From positions 1 through 9,564 of the forward strand of contig JAFAKZ010000140.1 of NCBI GenBank assembly GCA_019234745.1: a DNA stretch of 9,564 nucleotides, written 5' to 3'. The notes beneath the pieces were generated by a model. The model was not told the DNA's origin and did no database searches. It was given only the letters and a program-made list of their open reading frames with translations. The translations under genes and the position numbers were made by a program. Origin of the DNA: Burkholderiales bacterium. Lineage in GTDB: Bacteria; Pseudomonadota; Gammaproteobacteria; Burkholderiales; Chitinimonadaceae. Shown piece by piece: positions 1 to 6,276 of the stretch; position 1 is the first letter of the stretch, and each line of letters opens with the position of its first letter.

Positions 1-1447
1 GGTCCAGCAGCGACAGGCGCGCCGAGGAGAAATACACATCGTTCGGGATGCCATAGGCGCCGTAGCCTTCCAGCCACAGCGCCGTGGTGCCGTCGCGCAC
101 CGCACCCTTGCGGTAGACGAGCGAAATCGGCACTTCTACCCCATCGCGCGCCGTAGCCCAGATGCGTTCCGTCACATAGCGCGCCGGGTCGAAGTCGCCC
201 AGCACGGGGCGGCGCTTCATCAGCGTCTGCTGGCGCGTGGCCATATCGTAGTCGTAGATCGTCTCCGGCGTGGTCATCGACTCGTAGCTGTAGCGGTAGA
301 CCTGCGCGTCCCATTCCGCATTGGCGCCACCACCCAGGCTGTAGGCCGGTTCGTCGAACTGGATGGCGTGGCTGCCGCCATTGGCCAAGTCGGTAATCAC
401 AATCTGGCTCAGGCCACGCACGCGCTCCTCCAGCACCATAAAGCGCTGGAACAAGTCGACACTCTCCAGCATCACGTCGGCGCGGGCCGGAATCAGTTCC
501 TTCCAGTTCTCACGCGCAGGCGCTGCTACCGGTGCCTTCACCAACCGATAGTTGCGGCTCGTGTCGTTGATGCGGATATAGAAGTCGTCGCCGTGGTGGT
601 CGATGTTGTATTCGATATCGGCGCGGCGCCGCGCCAGCACCTTCCAGCGGCCCGAGGGCTTATCGGCGCGCAGGTAGCGGATTTCGCTGCTCGTGTGGCT
701 GCCGATCTGCTGCACGAGATAGCCGCGACTGCGCGTAAGGTAGACGTCCATGGCGAAGCGTTCGTCGCGCTCCTCGTGGATCAGCGTGTCCTGCTTCTCG
801 CCCAGTACATGGCGCCAGAGCTGGTTGGAACGCTTGGTGGTCTTGTCTTCCGTCGTATAGAACAGGGTGCGGCCGTCCATGGCCCAAGCCACCGAAGTGA
901 CGCGCTCACGCTTGAATGCGATGTGCTTGCCTGTGCCCAGGTGCTTGATCCGCAGCTGGTACTGACGAAAACCTGTGGCATCGGTCGAATAGGCCAGCAG
1001 GTGGCCATCTGGGCTGACGTCGAACTCGCCCACAGCCATGAACTGCTTGCCGTGCGCCAGTTCGTTCACATTGAGCAGGATCTGCTCGACCGCCCCCTGC
1101 CAGCTGCCGTCGGCTGCGATCGCCTTGCGGCAGAAAATGGGGTATTGCTGGCCCGTTTCGAAGCGCGAATAGTAGTAGAAGCCGTCGACGCGGTAGGGCA
1201 CCGAGCTGTCGTCTTCCTTGATGCGTGCGCGCATCTCTTCGAACAGCGTCTTTTCCAGCGGCGCAATGGGCGCCATGACCTGGGTCGCGTAGTCGTTCTC
1301 CGCTTTCAGGTATTCGACGACGGCGGGACTGTCCTTCTCGCGCAGCCAGAAGTAATCATCAACGCGCACGTCACCGTGCTTGCGCAGCGTGACAGGCTGT
1401 TTGGCGGCAACGGGTGGCTGCAGGCTTGGAGAGTGGGGCTTGGACAT
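1..1447 (-). CDS. ptrB: Oligopeptidase B (protease II), 3'-truncated by window edge
   Basis: This is a serine peptidase of the prolyl oligopeptidase family (S9A) that cleaves short peptides after Arg or Lys. 482 codons are visible and the gene runs off the left edge. Translating the minus strand gives the family N-terminus, with DDYFWLR at residues 30-36 and YLKAEN at 46-51. A beta-propeller region follows, and the start of the alpha/beta-hydrolase domain shows GYGAYG near residues 461-466. Family members are about 680-700 residues, so roughly 200 are missing. The missing part includes the whole Ser-Asp-His triad (near 532, 617 and 652 in the E. coli enzyme), so activity cannot be judged. I chose the ATG at 1447 because the family motif begins about 30 residues later, as usual. 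An in-frame ATG at 1483 would add 12 residues but lies inside a possible -10 box. No export signal is seen, so the protein is probably cytoplasmic. It is divergent from the DUF6600 gene. Confidence 0.93.
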   Translation of the reverse strand, partial: MSKPHSPSLQPPVAAKQPVTLRKHGDVRVDDYFWLREKDSPAVVEYLKAENDYATQVMAPIAPLEKTLFEEMRARIKEDDSSVPYRVDGFYYYSRFETGQQYPIFCRKAIAADGSWQGAVEQILLNVNELAHGKQFMAVGEFDVSPDGHLLAYSTDATGFRQYQLRIKHLGTGKHIAFKRERVTSVAWAMDGRTLFYTTEDKTTKRSNQLWRHVLGEKQDTLIHEERDERFAMDVYLTRSRGYLVQQIGSHTSSEIRYLRADKPSGRWKVLARRRADIEYNIDHHGDDFYIRINDTSRNYRLVKAPVAAPARENWKELIPARADVMLESVDLFQRFMVLEERVRGLSQIVITDLANGGSHAIQFDEPAYSLGGGANAEWDAQVYRYSYESMTTPETIYDYDMATRQQTLMKRRPVLGDFDPARYVTERIWATARDGVEVPISLVYRKGAVRDGTTALWLEGYGAYGIPNDVYFSSARLSLLD

Positions 1448-1478
1448 GGCGGCGCACGGGATTGAGGCAAGACCGGGG

Positions 1479-1517
1479 AGCATAACTGCGTGGACGCTAC
1501 CGTGCAAAGCGGTGCAA
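1479..1517 (-). promoter_or_regulatory. Candidate sigma-70 promoter for ptrB with duplicated -35-like element
   Basis: On the minus strand, TTGCAC (1507-1502) and TATGCT (1484-1479) are separated by 17 bases, the ideal spacer. The -35 matches consensus at 3 of 6 positions and the -10 at 4 of 6. A second identical TTGCAC lies at 1517-1512, exactly 10 bases upstream. Transcription would begin near 1472, leaving a leader of about 25 bases before the ATG at 1447 and excluding the ATG at 1483. This is a sequence match only; the -35 is weak. Confidence 0.3.
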
Positions 1518-1552
1518 GTTCAGCACCCGTTCACCTGGGCCACGCTTCAATG

Positions 1553-1567
1553 GGCATATCGCATGCC
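1553..1567. promoter_or_regulatory. Short perfect dyad, operator candidate
   Basis: GGCAT (1553-1557) and its exact complement ATGCC (1563-1567) flank a 5-base spacer, ATCGC. The element directly abuts the longer dyad beginning at 1569, which also has a 5-base spacer. It sits in the divergent intergenic region. Five-base arms can occur by chance, so by itself it is weak. Confidence 0.25.
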
Positions 1568-1568
1568 G

Positions 1569-1591
1569 ACTGTAACGTTTTTCGTTCCAGT
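1569..1591. promoter_or_regulatory. 23-bp interrupted palindrome upstream of the FecR/DUF6600 gene, operator candidate
   Basis: The left arm is ACTG-T-AACG (1569-1577), the spacer is TTTTT (1578-1582), and the right arm is CGTT-C-CAGT (1583-1591). Eight of nine positions per arm are complementary; only T1573/C1587 fails. The centre lies at 1580, 53 bases before the ATG at 1633 and 133 bases from the ptrB start at 1447. A dimeric regulator site is the simplest reading. A small RNA hairpin is also possible, but no run of T follows it, so it is not a standard terminator. No regulator is encoded in the window. Confidence 0.4.
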
Positions 1592-1632
1592 GCGTTATGC
1601 AGGCAAGCACGCCCCATTTCGACGAGATCACA

Positions 1633-3612
1633 ATGAAGCCGAACAGGCCGTTCCGATTGTTTTGCTGCTCCCTGCTGCTGTGCACCTTGGCAGGCCTGGC
1701 CCATGCCGACAACGACCCACCCGGCCGCGTCGCGCGCCTCGACCACTTCGACGGCAGCGTCACTTTCGCGCCGGCTGGTAGCGAAGACTGGGTCTACGCC
1801 AAGATCAACCGGCCCCTCACTACGGGCGACAAGTTGTGGGTGGACCAGGGCGGCCGCGCAGAGCTGCATGTGGGTTCCACCGCCCTACACCTGAACTCCA
1901 AGACCAGCCTGGAGGTATCAACGCTGGATGACAACACCCTGCAGCTCAAGGAGTCGCAAGGGAATATCGATCTGCACGTGCGCAAGCTGTGGGACGGCCA
2001 GTCGGTGGAAATCGACACGCCCAACCTGGCCTTCGTCGTGCGCAAGCCAGGCGTTTATCGCGTCGACGTGGATCCGACGGCAAACACGACTTTCGTCACG
2101 GTGCGCCACGGCGACGCCATCGTGTACGGCTCGAACGATACCTCGCGCGAAGTTCCGGCCGGCCAGGCCATGCAGTTCGGCGGCAGCCAGCTCGACGATG
2201 CCCGTGCTTTCAGCCTGCCGGCACAGGATGGCTTCGACCACTGGGCGGCCGAGCGTGACCACCGCGAGGACGACTCCGTGTCGGCCCGCTATGTATCGCG
2301 CGAGACGATAGGCTACCAGGACCTCGACGCTCACGGCACTTGGCGCGATGTGGACGGCTACGGCCCGGTCTGGACGCCGACAGTCACCATTGTCAACTGG
2401 GCACCATACCGCTACGGCCACTGGGCCTGGGTCGCGCCCTGGGGCTGGACCTGGGTGGACGACGCACCGTGGGGCTTCGCGCCCTTCCACTATGGCCGCT
2501 GGGCCTATATCGGCGGCGGCTGGGGCTGGATACCCGGCCCCATCATGCCACGCCCGGTCTATGCACCGGCGCTGGTGGCCTTCGCCGGGGGCGGAGGTGG
2601 CGGCTTCCACTGGGGTATTTCGCTGAGCGTCGGTACGCCAGGCGTGGCCTGGTTCCCGCTCGGCCCCGGCGAAATCTACCGCCCCGCCTACGCCGTGAGC
2701 CCCGCCTATGTCACCAATATCAACCACACGGTGAACGTGAACAACACGACCATCGTGAACAACAATACGGTGATCAACAAGACGGTATACGTGAACCAGA
2801 ACGTGCCGAATGCGGTGACGGCCGTACCTGCGGCGACCTTCGTGAAGGGCCAGTCGGTGGCACAGGCCAACACCAGCGTGAACCCGGCTGCGTTCAAGAC
2901 GGCGCAGATGTCGGCCTCGCCCGCTGTCGCCCCCGTTAGCCAGAGCCTGGCCGGCGCCGGCACGCCGGCTCCCGCCAGCGCCGTGCCGCCCTCGCATATC
3001 GTGGCGCGCGACGTGGTAAGCACCCACGCGCCGGCAACCCCACCGGCCCTGAACGACACGCTGGCGCACCAGTACATCGCGCAAGGTCATACGGTGAGCG
3101 GTGCTGGCCCCCTGCCGCCGCATCTCACAGCGCCGATCAACGCCGCGGCGAATGTTCCCCAGGCCGCCAGCCCGCACTCCACGCCGCCACCCCTACCCGA
3201 GCAGGCCAAGGCCAGCCCACCGCCACTGCCGGGGAATGGCGTACCGCATCCGCCGCCCATACCATCCCAGGCGGCACCAGCCAGCAGCACTGCGGCCCAT
3301 ACGCCGCCCCCAGTGCCGAATGCGCCGGCCGTACCACACCCGCCGCAAAGCCAGGTTGCCCACGCAGACAACCCGGTGCCACGCCGCGACTTCATTCAGG
3401 CGCCACGCCCACAGCACGAGGCCGGTACGGTACAGCAACCCCACGCCAATCATTCGCCGGAGTCTGCAGTGCATAGCAGCGCCATGGCACGCCCGCCGGC
3501 ACCACCGGCTCAAGCAAGGCAACCAGCCCCGCCACGAGCCGAGCCACGGCCTGCGCCTCACCCATCATCCCGTCCTGCCAATCACATGGAGAATCGCAAG
3601 GACAAGCGCTGA
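1633..3612 (+). CDS. Exported FecR-domain / DUF6600 protein with proline-rich tail
   Basis: This 659-residue protein begins with a signal peptide (NRPFR, hydrophobic residues 9-22, likely cut after AHA at 25). The residue before Cys17 is Leu, so it is not a lipobox. Residues about 31-185 resemble a FecR domain (DGSVTF, GDKLWVDQGGRAELHVG, VPAGQAMQF). Residues about 225-350 match the DUF6600 pattern, with 12 Trp between 237 and 299, including WAPYRYGHW and WGFAPFHYGRW. A Gly run (319-324) follows, then an Asn-rich stretch (362-390), then a Pro/Ala/His-rich tail to the end. The tail carries four PPP[LIV]P motifs, at 518, 529, 540 and 558. The function of DUF6600 is not known to me. The FecR part suggests periplasmic sensing or binding, but no sigma factor or TonB receptor gene adjoins it. 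An in-frame ATG at 1597 would put 12 residues ahead of the signal peptide and is rejected. No strong ribosome binding site is seen. Confidence 0.85.
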   Translation: MKPNRPFRLFCCSLLLCTLAGLAHADNDPPGRVARLDHFDGSVTFAPAGSEDWVYAKINRPLTTGDKLWVDQGGRAELHVGSTALHLNSKTSLEVSTLDDNTLQLKESQGNIDLHVRKLWDGQSVEIDTPNLAFVVRKPGVYRVDVDPTANTTFVTVRHGDAIVYGSNDTSREVPAGQAMQFGGSQLDDARAFSLPAQDGFDHWAAERDHREDDSVSARYVSRETIGYQDLDAHGTWRDVDGYGPVWTPTVTIVNWAPYRYGHWAWVAPWGWTWVDDAPWGFAPFHYGRWAYIGGGWGWIPGPIMPRPVYAPALVAFAGGGGGGFHWGISLSVGTPGVAWFPLGPGEIYRPAYAVSPAYVTNINHTVNVNNTTIVNNNTVINKTVYVNQNVPNAVTAVPAATFVKGQSVAQANTSVNPAAFKTAQMSASPAVAPVSQSLAGAGTPAPASAVPPSHIVARDVVSTHAPATPPALNDTLAHQYIAQGHTVSGAGPLPPHLTAPINAAANVPQAASPHSTPPPLPEQAKASPPPLPGNGVPHPPPIPSQAAPASSTAAHTPPPVPNAPAVPHPPQSQVAHADNPVPRRDFIQAPRPQHEAGTVQQPHANHSPESAVHSSAMARPPAPPAQARQPAPPRAEPRPAPHPSSRPANHMENRKDKR

Positions 3613-3649
3613 TGCGCCTTGCTGCATAGTCGTGTTTAACCAGTACAAT

Positions 3650-3685
3650 GCGAGGTCGGCAGCAATGCCGGCCTCGCTTCTTGAT
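3650..3685 (+). terminator. Hairpin between the DUF6600 gene and the GT-C-like gene, probable terminator
   Basis: The left arm 3650-3660 (GCGAGGTCGGC) pairs with 3667-3677 (GCCGGCCTCGC) over 11 positions, with one T-G wobble, around the loop AGCAAT. A moderately T-rich stretch, TTCTTGAT, follows. It begins 37 bases after the stop codon at 3612 and ends 17 bases before the next start, so it could end the upstream transcript. The hexamer TACAAT (3644-3649) directly abuts the left arm and resembles a -10 box, so the hairpin could instead lie at the 5' end of the downstream transcript. Confidence 0.5.
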
Positions 3686-3702
3686 ATCTCCTTGGGCATA
3701 CC

Positions 3703-5556
3703 ATGATTTTTCATAAGCCTAGCCAGCCGGCACGGCCGACTATCGCTGATCGTCTCGCCTTCCTCGTCATGTTCCTGGCCACGGCCGTCATCGTGCACCA
3801 CAGCTGGCATGCGCGTGCATTCCAGCTGGACGATGCACTGATCTACCAGCGCTACTTCTACAACTTCTACGCGGGCAAGGGGCTTGTCTACAACGAGGGC
3901 GTGCATTTCAACGGCCTGACGTCGCCGCTGTATGCCTACCTGATGCTGGTCGTGGGCTTTTTCATTCGCAATCTGCAGCATGCCGCCGTCGTGGTGTTTA
4001 CCGGATGCCTCACCCTGGCGTCCTGGCTACTGTTTCGCTTCGGACTCAGGCGGGGCGACGGACTGGGCACTGCAATCGGTGTATTGATCGGCGTTTCCCT
4101 CCCCTACTATTACCTGACGCTGGGTATGGAGACGGCATTGTTCCTGATGCTGATCGCGGCCTGCCTGTGCCTGTACCAGGATGCGCGCTACGGCTGGCTG
4201 GCAGTTGCCGGCGCGCTACTTATCCTCACGCGCGGCGAAGGCGTGTTCCTGCTGGCCGCGCTGGGTTTGGCGCATCTTGTGGAACGCCGCCGCTGGCCTT
4301 CCTGGCGCATCCTGATTGCGCCGGCCATCATCCTGGCACTGCACTACAGCTTTAACCGCTATTACTACGGCGCATTCATTCCCGAAACGGGTTCGGCCAA
4401 GATATGGCAAGGCCAATCAGGGCTGTGGGGCACAGAAAAGCCGTTGTTCGTCTACGCGGACTACTTGCTCGACTGGACCTTCCTGGGGCATCTGTGGTTC
4501 TTCCTGCTGATGGTCGGCCTGGCCGGCTTCGGCCTCTTGTCCACGCTGCGCCGAAGCTGGTACATCCTACTGTTCGCCGGCATGTATGCGGCCTTCTACT
4601 GCGTGCTCAACATTCCGAACTACCACTGGTACTACTCGGCCCTCTATCTCACGCTGACCTGGTATGCAGGCATTGGCCTGGTGACGCTGTGCACCCGCTT
4701 TGTCGAAATAGACCTATTGCAGACCAAGCAGGCACTGATATCGGCCGTGCTGTCGCTGGCGTGCGCAGGCGTGCTCGTGCACTACATCCTGGCGCGCGTG
4801 AACGTCTCCAACGGCCCGTCGGTCGCTTACCAGGAGGCCGGCACATGGATGAACAGTCATCTACCGGCGGACGCCAAGGTCGCTACGTCGGAGATTGGTA
4901 CGGTCGGATTCTATTCGCAGCGCTATATCATCGACATTCTTGGGCTGGTGAACCCGAACAATGCCCGATACATCGGTGAGCGCCGTTTCGAGGCATGGCT
5001 CAATGACTATCACCCAGACTATTTCCTTGTCCATGTGCCGATGTGGCCTGGCGAGGTAGCGGTGCAGCATCAGCTCGAACAGGGCAAGCTATGGACGCGC
5101 GCCGACTTCAATATGGGCACGCTCAAGCTCTATTGCCGAGCTGGGCAGCAAGACTGCCAGCCTCTCGGCAGCACTTCAGTCAAGACACCGTGGAATATGC
5201 GGATATATGAGCGTGGCAGCGACCAACTGCCGGCGCACAGCGCTAGGATGGGCGGGGGCACGGTCAACCAGGTAACACAGGACGGCGCCACCTTGCACTT
5301 GGCCGGCGAACTCGCGCCCGGCTACAAGGCACCGGGGATGGTATTGCTGGCGCTACCGGGTATGCCGGTGCAGAGTACGATCATCGGGGCAGACCAGGAA
5401 CACCCGGAGGACCCGCACTTCGGCATCGATCTCCGGTTCCAGAATGAAGCAGATGCGACTGCTGCGGCGCGGAGCTGGTGCGCTGCCGTACAAGGCCCCG
5501 GTGGCATCGTTGCGCTACTTAGCACCGTGCGCCCACCATGTGACCGCCTGCTGTAA
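3703..5556 (+). CDS. Polytopic membrane protein, GT-C-type glycosyltransferase-like
   Basis: This 617-residue protein has roughly 10-12 hydrophobic segments. The clearest lie near residues 15-33, 74-88, 93-113, 143-158, 203-217, 262-280, 286-302, 311-330 and 344-364. After the first segment comes LDDALIYQRY (42-51), then GKGLVYNEG (58-66) and GLTSPLYAYL (71-80). A di-acidic motif in the first outer loop followed by G-x-T-S-P-L is typical of lipid-linked-sugar GT-C glycosyltransferases such as the AftB-like arabinofuranosyltransferases. By analogy D43/D44 would be catalytic. The soluble part begins near 370 and includes WMNSHLPADAKVATSEIGTVGFYSQRYIID (378-411 region), common in such proteins. 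The end (about 505-617) looks beta-rich and has Cys593 and Cys613. The substrate cannot be inferred and no cell-envelope gene cluster surrounds it. The ATG at 3703 has only a weak GGG upstream. It is followed by a strong terminator. The family assignment is by motif only. Confidence 0.8.
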   Translation: MIFHKPSQPARPTIADRLAFLVMFLATAVIVHHSWHARAFQLDDALIYQRYFYNFYAGKGLVYNEGVHFNGLTSPLYAYLMLVVGFFIRNLQHAAVVVFTGCLTLASWLLFRFGLRRGDGLGTAIGVLIGVSLPYYYLTLGMETALFLMLIAACLCLYQDARYGWLAVAGALLILTRGEGVFLLAALGLAHLVERRRWPSWRILIAPAIILALHYSFNRYYYGAFIPETGSAKIWQGQSGLWGTEKPLFVYADYLLDWTFLGHLWFFLLMVGLAGFGLLSTLRRSWYILLFAGMYAAFYCVLNIPNYHWYYSALYLTLTWYAGIGLVTLCTRFVEIDLLQTKQALISAVLSLACAGVLVHYILARVNVSNGPSVAYQEAGTWMNSHLPADAKVATSEIGTVGFYSQRYIIDILGLVNPNNARYIGERRFEAWLNDYHPDYFLVHVPMWPGEVAVQHQLEQGKLWTRADFNMGTLKLYCRAGQQDCQPLGSTSVKTPWNMRIYERGSDQLPAHSARMGGGTVNQVTQDGATLHLAGELAPGYKAPGMVLLALPGMPVQSTIIGADQEHPEDPHFGIDLRFQNEADATAAARSWCAAVQGPGGIVALLSTVRPPCDRLL

Positions 5557-5579
5557 ATTGCCGCAGGTTGATCCAAATC

Positions 5580-5612
5580 AAAGAGCCGCAAGCGTGATGC
5601 TTGCGGCTCTTT
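5580..5612. terminator. Strong bidirectional intrinsic terminator
   Basis: A perfect 14-bp stem (5580-5593 with 5599-5612) encloses the 5-base loop GTGAT. The stem core is GAGCCGCAAGC, with AAA at its outer left end and TTT at its outer right end, so each strand reads GC stem then U residues. It lies 24 bases after the glycosyltransferase-like gene and 15 bases beyond the stop of the convergent small membrane gene. It should therefore serve both transcripts. Confidence 0.9.
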
Positions 5613-5626
5613 CTATGGCTCCCGGC

Positions 5627-6019
5627 TTATTTCCGGCGAGTCAGCCATACGCTGAAGGCGACGATCAAGGCGAACGGCACCATCAAGGGCGTGACAGCAG
5701 CCAGCACGGCGGCGATGACGACTATGGCGACGATGGCGGCCACTACCACGCCGATCACGGCAAGACTGGCTGTGACGGCAGCACCGATGCAGATCAACAG
5801 CAGGATGACGAAAATGGCGATCACCGTGCCGAGCACGCCATCGACCGAGCCGTCGCCTATGGTCACTTCCACATGGTGCCCGCCCGTCGCCAGGCTGGCC
5901 GCGATTAGGAAGGTAAGCAGCAGCATGCAGAGCAGTAGCAGTTTGCCCTTGCCGGTCCGTTGCGGGCCTGGCGCGGCCGGACCCATATTGTTCGGTGTTT
6001 GGAGCATATCGCCTGTCAT
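5627..6019 (-). CDS. Small hydrophobic membrane protein of unknown function
   Basis: I do not recognise this 130-residue protein. The N-terminal 24 residues are polar and Pro/Gly-rich. A first membrane segment (about 26-45) is followed by a short loop with GGHHVEVTIGDGSVDG (46-61). From 61 to 126 there is an almost uncharged run rich in Ala, Val and Ile, long enough for about three more helices, with AAIVAIVVIAAVLAAV at 94-109. The protein ends WLTRRK, which places the C-terminus inside the cytoplasm by the positive-inside rule. Four segments would put both ends inside. The start at 6019 is chosen because AAGGGG lies 7 bases upstream; in-frame ATGs at 6025 and 6037 lie too close to this site or before it. 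It is convergent with the glycosyltransferase-like gene and divergent from the permease operon. The two long plus-strand open frames over the same DNA give unlikely low-complexity products. Confidence 0.72.
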   Translation of the reverse strand: MTGDMLQTPNNMGPAAPGPQRTGKGKLLLLCMLLLTFLIAASLATGGHHVEVTIGDGSVDGVLGTVIAIFVILLLICIGAAVTASLAVIGVVVAAIVAIVVIAAVLAAVTPLMVPFALIVAFSVWLTRRK

Positions 6020-6026
6020 GTTCATT

Positions 6027-6032
6027 CCCCTT
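6027..6032 (-). promoter_or_regulatory. Shine-Dalgarno site deciding the start of the small membrane gene
   Basis: On the minus strand AAGGGG is followed by 7 bases and then the ATG at 6019. It is the clearest Shine-Dalgarno match I see in the window. It supports 6019 over the in-frame ATGs at 6025 (only 1 base away) and 6037 (upstream of the site). Confidence 0.6.
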
Positions 6033-6194
6033 GTCATTGGTTAGCGCCGGTGGCCATTTGCCACGCGGCTTACTTGATGCCAGATTAGGGAATCGCCGCG
6101 GCAGCGTCGGCACGGGCGCGACGCGTTGCAGGGGGAAAGGGATGAAATGCGGAAACGGGCGACGAATGTTGCGGCCGACGATCCCGCAAGACTC

Positions 6195-6220
6195 TTACGC
6201 GGGGCCGCAAAGATGCGTAA
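6195..6220. promoter_or_regulatory. TTACGC-N14-GCGTAA inverted repeat, operator candidate
   Basis: TTACGC (6195-6200) and GCGTAA (6215-6220) form a perfect inverted repeat with half-site centres 20 bases apart, about two helical turns. It lies 56 bases upstream of the first permease start and 175 bases from the start of the divergent small membrane gene. Otherwise I see no convincing promoter in 6038-6276; the region is GC-rich with several short hairpins. Six-base arms make this a modest signal. Confidence 0.3.
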
Positions 6221-6276
6221 AGTGGCGCAACGGAACGCCCCCGGCCCAATGAGTTCAGCTTACCAAGGCAGCTAGC

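Noticed and set aside
368..1465. Long plus-strand open frame (365 codons) over the left part of the window
   Set aside because: It lies opposite the oligopeptidase B gene, whose minus-strand translation gives clear family motifs; the plus-strand product matches nothing I recognise.
1597..1632. Upstream ATG extending the DUF6600 protein by 12 residues
   Set aside because: It would place polar residues before a normal signal peptide that begins at 1633.
1918..3177. Minus-strand open frame of 419 codons
   Set aside because: It is a shadow of the FecR/DUF6600 gene. The product is Arg/His/Gly-rich without domains, and the sense strand has a signal peptide and known motifs.
5601..6044. Plus-strand frame giving a Thr/Ala/Met-rich product, and a second one from 5444
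   Set aside because: Low-complexity products antisense to a hydrophobic membrane protein with a good Shine-Dalgarno site; the first also begins inside the terminator.
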